Part shown: positions 1 to 7,369 of the stretch, piece by piece
Layout: the number at the start of each line of letters is the position of its first letter
How positions within the stretch are numbered: position 1 is the stretch's first letter
Origin: Amycolatopsis taiwanensis DSM 45107
GTDB taxonomy: Bacteria > Actinomycetota > Actinomycetes > Mycobacteriales > Pseudonocardiaceae
DNA: 52,543 nucleotides
NCBI RefSeq assembly: GCF_000519205.1
Contig: NZ_JAFB01000037.1
Coordinates: 42,732-95,274, forward strand
Direction of reading: 5' to 3'
Translations under genes and position numbers: made by a program
Notes under the pieces: model-generated
What the model saw: the letters and a program-made list of their open reading frames with translations, nothing else
What the model was told of the DNA's origin: nothing
Database searches by the model: none

Positions 1-41
1 CCTCCGGCGTGGTCGGCCGCCCCGCCGCTGAACCGTCCTGA
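1..41 (+). CDS. 3' tail of an upstream gene cut by the window edge (tentative)
   Basis: An open frame entering from the left edge ends at a TGA at 39-41, 35 bases before the acyl-CoA dehydrogenase start. Only 12 codons are visible, so no family can be named. The spacing and strand suit a preceding gene of the same operon. This is an inference from position only. Confidence 0.3.
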   Translation, partial: SGVVGRPAAEPS

Positions 42-76
42 TCTGCCGTCCAGCCAGCGTCGGAAAGGAGCAGCGC

Positions 77-1225
77 ATGGAACCCGACGAATTCACCTCG
101 GTCCTTCAGGCCGTCCGCGCCTTCGTCCGCAAGGAGGTCGTCGCCGCGGAGGAGGAGATCGAGGAGACCGACCAGATCCCGGACCGGCTGCGCCGGCAGG
201 CCGCGGAGATGGGGCTGTTCGGCTACGCCATCCCCGAGGAGTACGGCGGCCTCGGGATGAGCATGTCGGAGGAGGTGCGGCTGGTGTTCGAGCTGGGGTG
301 GACGACGCCCGCGTTCCGCTCGATGTTCGGCACCAACAACGGCATCGCGGGTCAGGTGCTCGTCAACTGTGGTACCGAGCGCCAGAAGCGGGCTTATCTG
401 CCCGTTCTCGCGAGCGGCGAACAGATCGCGTCGTTCGCCCTCACCGAGCCGGAGGCCGGATCGGACCCGAGCGGGCTGAAAACCCGTGCCGTGCGCGACG
501 GCGACGACTACGTGATCAACGGTCAGAAGCGGTTCATCACCAACGCGATCTGGGCCGACCTGCTCATGGTCTTCGCGCGCACCGGTGAGGTGAGTGAGGG
601 GGCAAGGAACATCTCGGTCTTCGTTGTGCCGACCGGCACCCCCGGCGTCACGATCGGCCCGAAGGACCACAAGATGGGGCAGCGCGGTGCGGTGACGTCC
701 GAGATCTTCCTCGACGACGTTCGGGTCCCGGCCGAGAACCTGGTCGGTGAGGTCGAGGGCGAGGGATTCTCCGCCGCGATGCGTTCCCTCGCTAAGGGCC
801 GGCTGCACATCGCCGCTCTCACCGTCGGTCTGGCCGACCGGCTCATCGACGAGAGCCTGCGTCACGCCACGACCAATCGCCAGGGAGGCCGGAAACTCGC
901 CGAGTTCCAGCTGGTCCAGGCCATGCTCGCGGAGAGCCGCACCGAGGCGTACGCCGGCCGGGCGATGGTGCTCGAAGCGGCCCGCAGCTGGGACGACGGC
1001 AGCGACCGCCGGCTGGCTCCCTCACTGTGCAAGCTCTTCTGCACCGAGGCGGTCGACCGGATCGCCGACCGCGCTGTGCAGATCCACGGCGGCCTCGGCT
1101 ACATGCGTGAGGTACCGGTCGAGCGGTTCTACCGCGACGCGCGGTTGTTCCGTCTTTACGAGGGGACCAGCGAAATCCAGAAGCTGATCATCGCCAAGCA
1201 GCTGCTCAAGGGGTTCGAGGCATGA
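77..1225 (+). CDS. acyl-CoA dehydrogenase
   Basis: FAD-dependent acyl-CoA dehydrogenase, 382 residues (usual length about 380), expected to introduce the alpha-beta double bond in an acyl-CoA in the cytoplasm. The sequence shows the N-terminal helical domain with PEEYGG near residue 55, the FAD/substrate motif ALTEPEAGSDPSG near residue 117, and the C-terminal QIHGGLGY and YEGTSEIQ motifs. The Glu of YEGTSEIQ is the usual catalytic base. The start has a strong GGAAAGGAG ribosome site. The stop overlaps the next start (ATGA, 1222-1225), so it is translationally coupled to an enoyl-CoA hydratase. The acyl chain it acts on cannot be read from the sequence. Confidence 0.95.
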   Translation: MEPDEFTSVLQAVRAFVRKEVVAAEEEIEETDQIPDRLRRQAAEMGLFGYAIPEEYGGLGMSMSEEVRLVFELGWTTPAFRSMFGTNNGIAGQVLVNCGTERQKRAYLPVLASGEQIASFALTEPEAGSDPSGLKTRAVRDGDDYVINGQKRFITNAIWADLLMVFARTGEVSEGARNISVFVVPTGTPGVTIGPKDHKMGQRGAVTSEIFLDDVRVPAENLVGEVEGEGFSAAMRSLAKGRLHIAALTVGLADRLIDESLRHATTNRQGGRKLAEFQLVQAMLAESRTEAYAGRAMVLEAARSWDDGSDRRLAPSLCKLFCTEAVDRIADRAVQIHGGLGYMREVPVERFYRDARLFRLYEGTSEIQKLIIAKQLLKGFEA

Positions 1226-2013
1226 GCGCCGTTGTCGTCGAGGACCGTGGATCCGTCCGCATTCTCACCATCGACCGACCCACGCGCCGCAACGCGCTCG
1301 ATCTCGACGACCGGCTCGAACTGCTCGATGCGCTCAAGGCCGCCGACCGCGAAGCCCGGGCGATCGTCCTCACCGGCGCCGGCGCCGTCTTCTGCGCCGG
1401 CGGGGACATCCGGTCGATGTCTCAGGCTCGGGAGGTCGCACGAAAACGGCTCGAGGTCGTCAACGCGGTGGTGCGCCAGATGGTTACCGGCCAACGCCCG
1501 ATCGTCGCCGCTGTCGAGGGTGGGGCCTTCGGCCTCGGCCTCGCCCTGGCCACGGCCAGCGACATTGTCGTCGCGGGCCGCTCGGCGAAGTTCTCGACCT
1601 CCTTCGCGAAGATCGGGCTGGCCCCGGACACCGGACTTTCCTACACGCTGCCGCTGCGAGTGGGGCGGGGGAGGACCCGAGAGCTGTTGCTGACCGCCCG
1701 CATTTTCGATGCGGTGGAAGCGGAGCGTATCGGCGTTTTGGAGACCCTCGTCGACGACGGTGGGGCGCTCGATGCCGCGGTTGTCACCGCGACCGCACTG
1801 GCGGAGCTGTCGGCGCCGATGGTCGCCGGCGTACGCCGCCTGCTGGCGCAGCCCGACCAGAGCCTGGAGGGCGTGCTGGCGGCCGAGGCCGACACGCAGG
1901 TGGAACTGCTGGCCGGGCCACAGTTCGCCGAGGGGCGAGCGGCCTTTCTCGAACGTCGTACCCCGGACTTCGTGACGCAATTTCGGAACTCCTCGGGCGT
2001 CCCTTTTGCGTAA
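1222..2013 (+). CDS. enoyl-CoA hydratase/isomerase family protein
   Basis: Crotonase-fold protein of 263 residues. The oxyanion-hole loops are visible as FCAGGDIRSM near residue 57 and GGAFGLGLALA near residue 94. The segment KIGLAPDTG near residue 132 resembles PaaG-like isomerases or hydratases, in which the first catalytic Glu of classical hydratases is replaced by Asp, so hydration versus isomerisation is open. It overlaps the acyl-CoA dehydrogenase by four bases, and the two would perform successive steps of beta-oxidation. The next gene on this strand is about 40 bases away and doubtful, so the operon probably ends here. Confidence 0.93.
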   Translation: MSAVVVEDRGSVRILTIDRPTRRNALDLDDRLELLDALKAADREARAIVLTGAGAVFCAGGDIRSMSQAREVARKRLEVVNAVVRQMVTGQRPIVAAVEGGAFGLGLALATASDIVVAGRSAKFSTSFAKIGLAPDTGLSYTLPLRVGRGRTRELLLTARIFDAVEAERIGVLETLVDDGGALDAAVVTATALAELSAPMVAGVRRLLAQPDQSLEGVLAAEADTQVELLAGPQFAEGRAAFLERRTPDFVTQFRNSSGVPFA

Positions 2014-2055
2014 CAAGAAACTGTCGAGGACAACGAGCACCGAACTTACGGGGGG

Positions 2056-2259
2056 ATGTTTGTGATACGAGAAAACTGGCGGGTCATCGGCGGTACGCTG
2101 GCCGCCCTCGCCGCGAGCGCCCCCGGGTCCCTCACCCTGACGGCCGTGGGGACCATTCAAGGCAAGCAGCAGTACAGCCGGTTAACCATGACTTCCCCCG
2201 GCCTGGACCCCGAGAGCGACACCGTCGTCAAGGACCAGCCGACCGGCGGAGCCGAATAG
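2056..2259 (+). CDS. small hypothetical protein with one hydrophobic stretch
   Basis: A 67-codon frame starts with ATG just after a run of six G (2051-2056 region) that could serve as ribosome site. A second start (GTG, three codons in) is possible. The product has one weakly hydrophobic Ala/Gly-rich segment at about residues 11-34 and a polar tail. It matches no family I know. Codon use is acceptable but the region between the beta-oxidation pair and the YchJ-like gene could also be non-coding. Confidence 0.3.
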   Translation: MFVIRENWRVIGGTLAALAASAPGSLTLTAVGTIQGKQQYSRLTMTSPGLDPESDTVVKDQPTGGAE

Positions 2260-2393
2260 TCGATCGGGCAAGGGAACGGGCCTCCCACCCATTTGTCACC
2301 CGAGGCATGTCGTGGACGTGCTTCCTCGGGTCCTGGGCACCGGTTGAACTGTGCGCACGACACGTCCACAGTGGACACTGTTAGGATCGGCCG

Positions 2394-2789
2394 GTGGCTG
2401 ACGACATCATCGCCGGTACCCGCTGCCCGTGCGGCTCCGGCGAGACCTACGGCGACTGCTGCGGCCCGCTGCACGCTGGCGAGCGCGCGGCGGCCACCGC
2501 CGAGCGGCTGATGCGATCCCGGTTCAGCGCGTTCGCGGTCGGCGACACGGCGTATCTGCTCGCCACGTGGCATCCCAGCACCCGACCGAAGAGCCTGGAC
2601 CTGGACCTGACGCAGCGCTGGACCCGGCTGGACGTGCTCGCCACCACCGGCGGCACCCCGTTCCACGACAGCGGCACCGTCGAGTTCCGTGCACACTACC
2701 GGCACAAGGGCCGGTCAGGTTCGATGCACGAACTCAGCACGTTCACCCGCGAAGACGGCCAGTGGCGTTACCTGCGAGCAGCCGAGTAG
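2394..2789 (+). CDS. YchJ-like (UPF0225) SEC-C motif protein
   Basis: 131-residue protein of the YchJ/UPF0225 family. It opens with a zinc-binding SEC-C type signature, CPCGSG near residue 11 followed by YGDCCGPLH, and continues into the NTF2-like fold (AERLMRSRFSAFAVGD, then WHPSTRP and a C-terminal WRYL). The GTG start at 2394 leaves the motif at the expected distance from the N-terminus. A more upstream start is not supported. Function in the family is not established; a metal-bound or protein-binding role is assumed. It stands alone on this strand. Confidence 0.88.
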   Translation: MADDIIAGTRCPCGSGETYGDCCGPLHAGERAAATAERLMRSRFSAFAVGDTAYLLATWHPSTRPKSLDLDLTQRWTRLDVLATTGGTPFHDSGTVEFRAHYRHKGRSGSMHELSTFTREDGQWRYLRAAE

Positions 2790-2924
2790 CTCTCGCTGGA
2801 AGTCCCGGCTCGACACCCGGACCCGGGACGGCAGCCGAGGACGATTGCTCGCGCGGGCTCGCATCGAGGACGCCCAACACTGGGCGGCGTGTCGCCGCCC
2901 GATTTCCGCGGAGACTCTGCGCAA

Positions 2925-3123
2925 GCACCGTCATGGTGCCGAACCTCCTGCTGGTGCGCGAGGGCTTCCCGGTGGGCAACGCGTGCGGGATCACCAAGCT
3001 GATCTTCAACCGGAAGGCGGAGCTGGCGAGCGTGCACCCGTCGGCGAAGTAGATCACCCGGGAGATCGCGTCGCGGACCGATCCTGTCCCCCGCACCCCG
3101 GCGCCCGCCAGGCCCTCGGCTGA
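2925..3123 (+). pseudogene. C-terminal remnant of a TAXI-family TRAP transporter substrate-binding protein
   Basis: Translation from about 2928 gives VPNLLLVREGFP followed by GITKLIFNRKAELASVHPSAK, which is the C-terminal region typical of TAXI family TRAP solute receptors. A TAG at 3050-3052 interrupts the frame directly after SAK. The tail resumes as ITREIASRTDPVP and, after a one-base shift, HPGARQALG with a stop at 3121-3123. There is no N-terminal half in front of it. I read this as a gene fragment with a nonsense mutation and a frameshift. The rest of 2790-2924 holds nothing recognisable. Confidence 0.6.
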
Positions 3124-3138
3124 CGGGCGCCGGGGTGC
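3093..3138. terminator. stem-loop between TAXI remnant and LCP gene
   Basis: A perfect 15-base inverted repeat (arm GCACCCCGGCGCCCG at 3093-3107, its reverse complement at 3124-3138) encloses a 16-base loop. It lies six bases beyond the stop of the minus-strand LCP gene and covers the end of the TAXI remnant. There is no clear T-tract, as is common for actinobacterial terminators. It may work in both directions. Confidence 0.6.
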
Positions 3139-3143
3139 AGGGG

Positions 3144-4133
3144 TCAGTTGACGCAGGGGACGTCGGTGAAGGAGCTGCCCGTGGAGGGTGCGGCCTGGGT
3201 GACGTCGGCGACGAACTGGTGTACCTGGTCCGGGTTGACGGCGATGGCGGCGCCGCCGTCGGGAGTCTGGAAGTCGCCGTTGTCGATCGGGATCGTGCCG
3301 ATGCGCAGCTGATCGGTGTGCAGCCCGCGCAGCTGCCCGGCGAAGGCCAGCACATCCCAGCCGGGATCGACGCGCACGTCGTCGCGCACCGTGTCGATCA
3401 GAGACGCCAGTGCCTTCTGGTCGCTGAGCACGGAGCCGCTGAGGAGCTGGTGTGCCAACGAGCGCAGGAATGCCTGGAGCCGGACGATCCGGTCGAGGTC
3501 GCTGTTGGGCAGGCCGTGCCGTTGGCGCAGGAAGGCCAGCGCGGAGGCGCCCTCCACGGTCTGCTGCCCGGCCGGGAACGATGCGCCCGAGTAGGAGTCG
3601 TGGACGGCCGCGCGCAGGCACACCGGCACCCCGCCGACGGCGGTGCTCAACCGGTCGAAGCTCGACATCGCGATTGTGGCCCAGTGGTCGATCTGGACAC
3701 CGGTGAGATCTCGCACGGTGGTGACGAGCTTGCCGATGCCGCCCGTGACGTAGGCCGAGTTCAGCTTGGCGCCCTGCACCCACGTGTCGCGAGGCAGGGA
3801 GACGATGGCCCCCGAACCGTCCGCGCTGAGATGCGCCAGCACTATCGAGTCGGCGTAGCCGTTGTCGTCCGCACCGACAAGCAGGACATTCTGGCTGACG
3901 GGAGTGGCGGGAACGGCCGGCTGAGCCGAATCGGTCTTCAGCAGTTGCGGGACCAGGATCGCGGCCACGGCGGCGACGACCATCGCGGCGGCCACCGCGA
4001 TAACCGGCACGTGGCTGCGTGCGGAACGGGCGCCGCGGCGGTGCAGTTCGGCGAGGACGGTGTCCGGGTCCACGGCCCGTCCGGCCTCGGCCGCCACCGC
4101 CTCGCGGATGAGCGTCTCGGTGGTGTCGTTCAT
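3144..4133 (-). CDS. LytR-CpsA-Psr (LCP) family protein
   Basis: Membrane-anchored LCP-family protein of 329 residues. Residues 1-43 are cytoplasmic, 44-65 form one transmembrane helix, and the extracytoplasmic LCP domain runs from about 80 to 300, with NVLLVGADD, SLPRDTWV and a C-terminal IDNGDF-type loop. Family members transfer polyprenyl-phosphate-linked glycopolymers to the cell wall. The start overlaps the stop of the ECF sigma gene (4130-4133), so both are made together. The N-terminal arrangement (short acidic cytoplasmic segment, helix, external domain) resembles an anti-sigma factor, so a sensor role toward the sigma factor is possible. A terminator follows directly. Confidence 0.88.
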   Translation of the reverse strand: MNDTTETLIREAVAAEAGRAVDPDTVLAELHRRGARSARSHVPVIAVAAAMVVAAVAAILVPQLLKTDSAQPAVPATPVSQNVLLVGADDNGYADSIVLAHLSADGSGAIVSLPRDTWVQGAKLNSAYVTGGIGKLVTTVRDLTGVQIDHWATIAMSSFDRLSTAVGGVPVCLRAAVHDSYSGASFPAGQQTVEGASALAFLRQRHGLPNSDLDRIVRLQAFLRSLAHQLLSGSVLSDQKALASLIDTVRDDVRVDPGWDVLAFAGQLRGLHTDQLRIGTIPIDNGDFQTPDGGAAIAVNPDQVHQFVADVTQAAPSTGSSFTDVPCVN

Positions 4134-4636
4134 GACAGGGCCTCCTTCACGGGCCGCGGTCCGGCCGCGCGCAAGGTGCTCAGCGCGCGGGAGAGATGGC
4201 TGCGCACGGTGCCGGCCGAGCAGCCGAGGACGTCGGCGATCTCGTCGTCGGTGCGGTCTTCGTAGTAGCGGAGCACGATCGCGGCCCGCTGTTTGCGTGG
4301 CAGCACGGCTATGCGGGCACGCATTGCTTCGCGTTCGGCGTAGGCGACGGCGGGGTCGGCGGTGGGCCGGCCGATCGCGTCGAGCGTCGAGTGCTCGGAG
4401 GCGATGTCCGTGGCGGCCCGGCGGCGGCGCCAGGACAGGTACTCGTTCGTCACCATCCGCCGCACGTAGAGATCGGGGGCGTGCAATGAGCCGATCCGCG
4501 GCCAGCGGGACTGCGCCCGCAGCAGCACCTCCTGCACGATGTCCTGTGCCAGGTGTGGATCACAGGTCAGCGCGGTGGCAAAGCGCAGCAGACGGTCGAG
4601 GCGCTGGGCGACGAACTGGTCAAAGCCCTCCGGCAC
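4130..4636 (-). CDS. ECF sigma factor, sigma-E family
   Basis: RNA polymerase ECF sigma factor of 168 residues. Region 2 is at about residues 10-75 (FDQFVAQRLDRLLRFATALT, then AQDIVQEVLLRAQSRW) and region 4 at about 105-160 (LPRKQRAAIVLRYYEDRTDDEIADV with the helix-turn-helix GCSAGTVRSHLSRALSTLR). The GTG start at 4636 is preferred because GAAGGGAG lies directly in front and the protein then begins like its family. A longer frame to 4744 is open but adds unrelated residues. The stop overlaps the LCP start by four bases. No separate anti-sigma gene is visible. Confidence 0.92.
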   Translation of the reverse strand: MPEGFDQFVAQRLDRLLRFATALTCDPHLAQDIVQEVLLRAQSRWPRIGSLHAPDLYVRRMVTNEYLSWRRRRAATDIASEHSTLDAIGRPTADPAVAYAEREAMRARIAVLPRKQRAAIVLRYYEDRTDDEIADVLGCSAGTVRSHLSRALSTLRAAGPRPVKEALS

Positions 4637-4983
4637 TCGTCGCTCCCTTCTGTGGTTCTCCGATGACTTGGGAGTAAACGCGACGAGATCCGCCGAATGT
4701 TGAGCGCGCCCGGAAAGCTCTTGCCAGGCGAGCAGTGCCTCCACGAGGCGGCGAGCGCGTACCGTTCCTCAACGACACGTGTGCGGAGTGCGGCAGTGCG
4801 CAGGTCATTCCGTTTTCACGAGAGCGGCGCGGTGCGGGTCGCAGTGTGCAGGACAGGCGAAAATTCGTTGTCGATGTCCACGAGGTTCAACGACCGAGGA
4901 GCATCAGGATCCACGGTGATCGTTGTTACGCCAGTTGGAGCCCGAAGGTGGCGTTGCCGGAATCCTGGGGCTGGTGACGACCT
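4637..4983. other. intergenic region upstream of the sigma/LCP operon
   Basis: This 347-base stretch holds the promoter side of the sigma operon and the downstream side of the next minus-strand gene. A plus-strand frame (4735-4977) with a CAEC pair is open but has no ribosome site and no recognisable family, so I do not call it. A short 8-base inverted repeat (4976-4993) lies across the stop of the DUF4352-like gene. Confidence 0.5.
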
Positions 4984-5694
4984 TCAGGTCGTCTCCCCCA
5001 GTCGCCACTTCCAGCTGTCCGCGTTCCTGAGGCCGCCGCCGAGCGGGGCGAGGGTGAGTGCGCCAGACGTGGTGCGCGCATCGAGGACGACGGTTCCCTG
5101 GTATTTCTGCCCCGCGCCGAGCACCACGGGTAGTGCCCGGCCGCGGGAGAGGCACCCGAATGTCTGGTTGCTCATCAGAGCATTGCCGGTCTGGGTGACG
5201 CCATCCGGCCCCATGAGGGAGAAGTTCAGCGGATTGAACAGACCCGTACCGTACCCGGGGCCGATGTCCGGCGACGTCTCCACGGTCAGGTCGACAAAGA
5301 TGTAGTGCCCGTTCTCGGGCCCGCTGGCGAACTGTTCGGTGCATTTCCCGTCCAGGGTGATCTTCGTGACCGTGAACGCGACTTCGCCCCTGCTCCCAGG
5401 GTTGGAGTACACGACCTGCTCGCCCACTTTCGTCTCAATGGGTTCCTTCGGGATCGCCCGCAGGGACGGGAGGGACGGAATGGCGGGCAGCGGCACCGCG
5501 ATATATCGGGTGCCATAGTTCGGCGAGATGACGTGGTGAACGCCGAACCCCACACCCGCGCCGATGAGCGCGCCCACGACCAGCCGGAGCAGCCGGATGG
5601 CGATCTTGCGCCAGGGCGGACGCGGGGTCCGGCGCTCGTAGGGGTCGTGGGCCGCGGCGCGTGCCGTTGAGTTCTCGATCATCGCGTCCGGCAT
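4984..5694 (-). CDS. membrane-anchored DUF4352-like protein
   Basis: Protein of 236 residues from the ATG at 5694. A TTG at 5736 would add 14 residues rich in Gly and His. A basic cytoplasmic segment precedes one transmembrane helix (about residues 35-58) that is followed by an external Ig-like beta domain resembling DUF4352: VGEQVVYSNPG, FTVTKITLDG, then YIFVDLTVETS and a loop of NPLNFSLMGPDG. Two Cys (in GKCTEQF and FGCLSRG) could pair outside the cell. Function is unknown; related proteins are exported and often lipid- or membrane-bound. The upstream neighbour on the same strand is the broken TetR gene, about 100 bases away. Confidence 0.75.
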   Translation of the reverse strand: MPDAMIENSTARAAAHDPYERRTPRPPWRKIAIRLLRLVVGALIGAGVGFGVHHVISPNYGTRYIAVPLPAIPSLPSLRAIPKEPIETKVGEQVVYSNPGSRGEVAFTVTKITLDGKCTEQFASGPENGHYIFVDLTVETSPDIGPGYGTGLFNPLNFSLMGPDGVTQTGNALMSNQTFGCLSRGRALPVVLGAGQKYQGTVVLDARTTSGALTLAPLGGGLRNADSWKWRLGETT

Positions 5695-5799
5695 GTCGCC
5701 ACCGTGCCCGTGATCGTTACCGCGCGCTCGCCACAAGTATCAGCAGTCCGGGTTGTCTATGCAGCGATCAGTGTCTGTCGCGGTGGCCCTTCGCTGCCT

Positions 5800-6332
5800 T
5801 CAGTGCAGCATCGCGGTGCGGCTGCTGGCTGGGACGGTCTCCGCGATCAGGTCGTCGAGGCTGCGCAGCAGCCGCTCCGGAATCCGCAGGCCGGCGGTGT
5901 ATCCGGAGTGGATCTGCAGGCCGTCCCAGAGCGCCACCAGCCATTGCGCTTCGCGGCGGTCGCCTCGCATACGAGGGCGGAGTAGAGGGCTACGCGGTCC
6001 GCGTGTGCCTCGTTGTGAACCGCTCGACGGTACAACTGGAGCTGCGCCCTGGCCGTGCGCTCAATCGCCGCGGCCGGGTCGATGCCTGGCGCGGCGCTGG
6101 GCGGACCCCAGAGCAGGCTCGACTCCTCGCGCTCGAGCAGCGCGAGAAGTAGGTCGTCCTTCGAGGAGTAGTGGCGCAGAATCCCGGCGTGGGTGACGCC
6201 GACCTTCTTGGCCAGCGTGCGCAACGAGGTCGCGTTGAACCCTTCGGCGGCGAATACCTCCTCGGCGGTGTCCATGATCTGCTCGCGCCTCAGCCCGCCC
6301 CGGCGTGAGTACCCGCCGCCGCCCGGAGTCAC
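5800..6332 (-). pseudogene. TetR-family regulator, broken by internal deletion and frameshift
   Basis: The N-terminal part is a normal TetR DNA-binding domain starting at a GTG (6332) with GGAG upstream: LRREQIMDTAEEVFAAEGF, then VGVTHAGILRHYSSKDDLLLALL. The ligand domain runs to RVALYSALVCEA near 5970. A different frame then gives REAQWLVALWDGLQIHSGY and ends LIAETVPASSRTAMLH with TGA at 5800-5802. Between the two halves TetR proteins usually have about 40-50 residues that are absent here, and the total length is not a multiple of three. I infer a deletion that also shifted the frame. The gene follows the catabolic operon by 103 bases and may once have repressed it. Confidence 0.72.
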
Positions 6333-6435
6333 CAGATAACTCCATTCCGCTTCGCGATGCTTCGCGTTCCGTCCCTGTTTAGGGGTTACGGAAATCTGGA
6401 GGGGATGCCGAAACGTTGTCGTCGCCCGCGGGGAC

Positions 6436-7368
6436 TCAGTGCGAGTCTTGCGCTTGTTCGAATGCGCTGAGTGCCATGAGCTGCTCGTCGCGCCAACGGA
6501 CGCGGGCATCCCAGTTTTCAAGGGGGAGCAGGGCACGTCGCTCGGCTTCGGCCTTGGCGACCAGATCGGGCGTCCATGGGTCGTGCTGTCCCCGCTCGGC
6601 ACCCATCCGGGCGTACGCGGGGCCCATCTTCTCCGCGTGCGCCGCGATCCCGCCCCGCGTGTTGAGGTCGACCGTCTCAAAAGGACCTATGACGGCCCAT
6701 CGTCGGCCCAGTCCGGACCTGACCACGGTGTCGATATCCTCGACGCTGGCGACTCCGTCGCGCAGCAGGCAGTAAGCCTCCCGCAGCAGCGCACCCTGGA
6801 GCCGGTTGAACACGAATCCCTCGACCTCGCGGCCCAGTACCACCGGATGCAGGCCCGCGGCGGAATAGGTTTCGCTTGCCTGCTCGACCATCCGAGCGCT
6901 GGTGACCGGTGAGGGAACCACCTCGATGACCGGAATCAGATATGGCGGATTACCGGGGTGACCGACCAGAATCCGGTCCGCGGCCGGCAATTCCTCAGCG
7001 ATGACGCTCGGACGGATCGCGGAGCTGGAACTCGCCAGCACCACGTCGGGACCGGTCATGCCGGCGAGCTCGGCGAACAACGCGCGCTTGAGCTCCAACC
7101 GCTCGGGAGCGCACTCCTGGACCAGCGTGGCCGCCCGGACGGCGTCGTCCAGTTTTGGACAGAACGATACCCTGGCGGCGATGTCGTCTGCGGGCTCGGC
7201 CAGCAGGCCGTGCGAATCGAGGCGCGCCAGCCGGTCGGCCAGGTCGCGTTCCGCCCGGTCCAGCGACTGGGGGACGGGATCCCAACAGCGGACGTCCCGC
7301 CCGGCCCGGGCGAACACCAGGGCGAACGCCACTCCGATGGAGCCCGCCCCGGCGACGGCGATCGTCAT
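6436..7368 (-). CDS. 3-hydroxyacyl-CoA dehydrogenase, lambda-crystallin-like
   Basis: NAD-dependent dehydrogenase of 310 residues. The Rossmann fold opens with MTIAVAGAGSIGVAFALVFA. SSSSAIRPS (about residue 110) and the HPGNPPYLIPVIEVVPSP segment mark the 3-hydroxyacyl-CoA dehydrogenase fold, and the C-terminal domain (NRLQGALLREAYCLL, then FETVDLNTRGG) is closest to lambda-crystallin/gulonate dehydrogenase relatives. Substrate could therefore be a 3-hydroxyacyl-CoA or a free hydroxy acid. The start at 7368 lies one base after the stop of the iron alcohol dehydrogenase; an upstream alternative at 7401 would overlap it. It is the last intact gene of the operon. Confidence 0.9.
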   Translation of the reverse strand: MTIAVAGAGSIGVAFALVFARAGRDVRCWDPVPQSLDRAERDLADRLARLDSHGLLAEPADDIAARVSFCPKLDDAVRAATLVQECAPERLELKRALFAELAGMTGPDVVLASSSSAIRPSVIAEELPAADRILVGHPGNPPYLIPVIEVVPSPVTSARMVEQASETYSAAGLHPVVLGREVEGFVFNRLQGALLREAYCLLRDGVASVEDIDTVVRSGLGRRWAVIGPFETVDLNTRGGIAAHAEKMGPAYARMGAERGQHDPWTPDLVAKAEAERRALLPLENWDARVRWRDEQLMALSAFEQAQDSH

Positions 7369-7369
7369 C

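Noticed and set aside
1156..2160. 334-codon minus-strand frame opposite the enoyl-CoA hydratase
   Set aside because: It is antisense to two well-recognised genes, rich in Arg, Gly and His, and has no domain. High GC gives long shadow frames.
2790..2900. possible tRNA-like sequence after the YchJ-like gene
   Set aside because: There is a GTGTCGAGCCGGGAC-like stretch on the minus strand, but no matching T-arm, anticodon stem or acceptor stem could be folded around it.
4735..4977. 80-codon plus-strand frame with a CAEC pair
   Set aside because: No ribosome site, no second Cys pair for a zinc ribbon and no operon context.
5847..6680. 277-codon frame read as one long TetR protein
   Set aside because: The first 115 codons are antisense to the dehydrogenase gene end and unlike any TetR, and the last 30 are out of phase with the conserved TetR C-terminus, so the gene was called as a shorter broken one.
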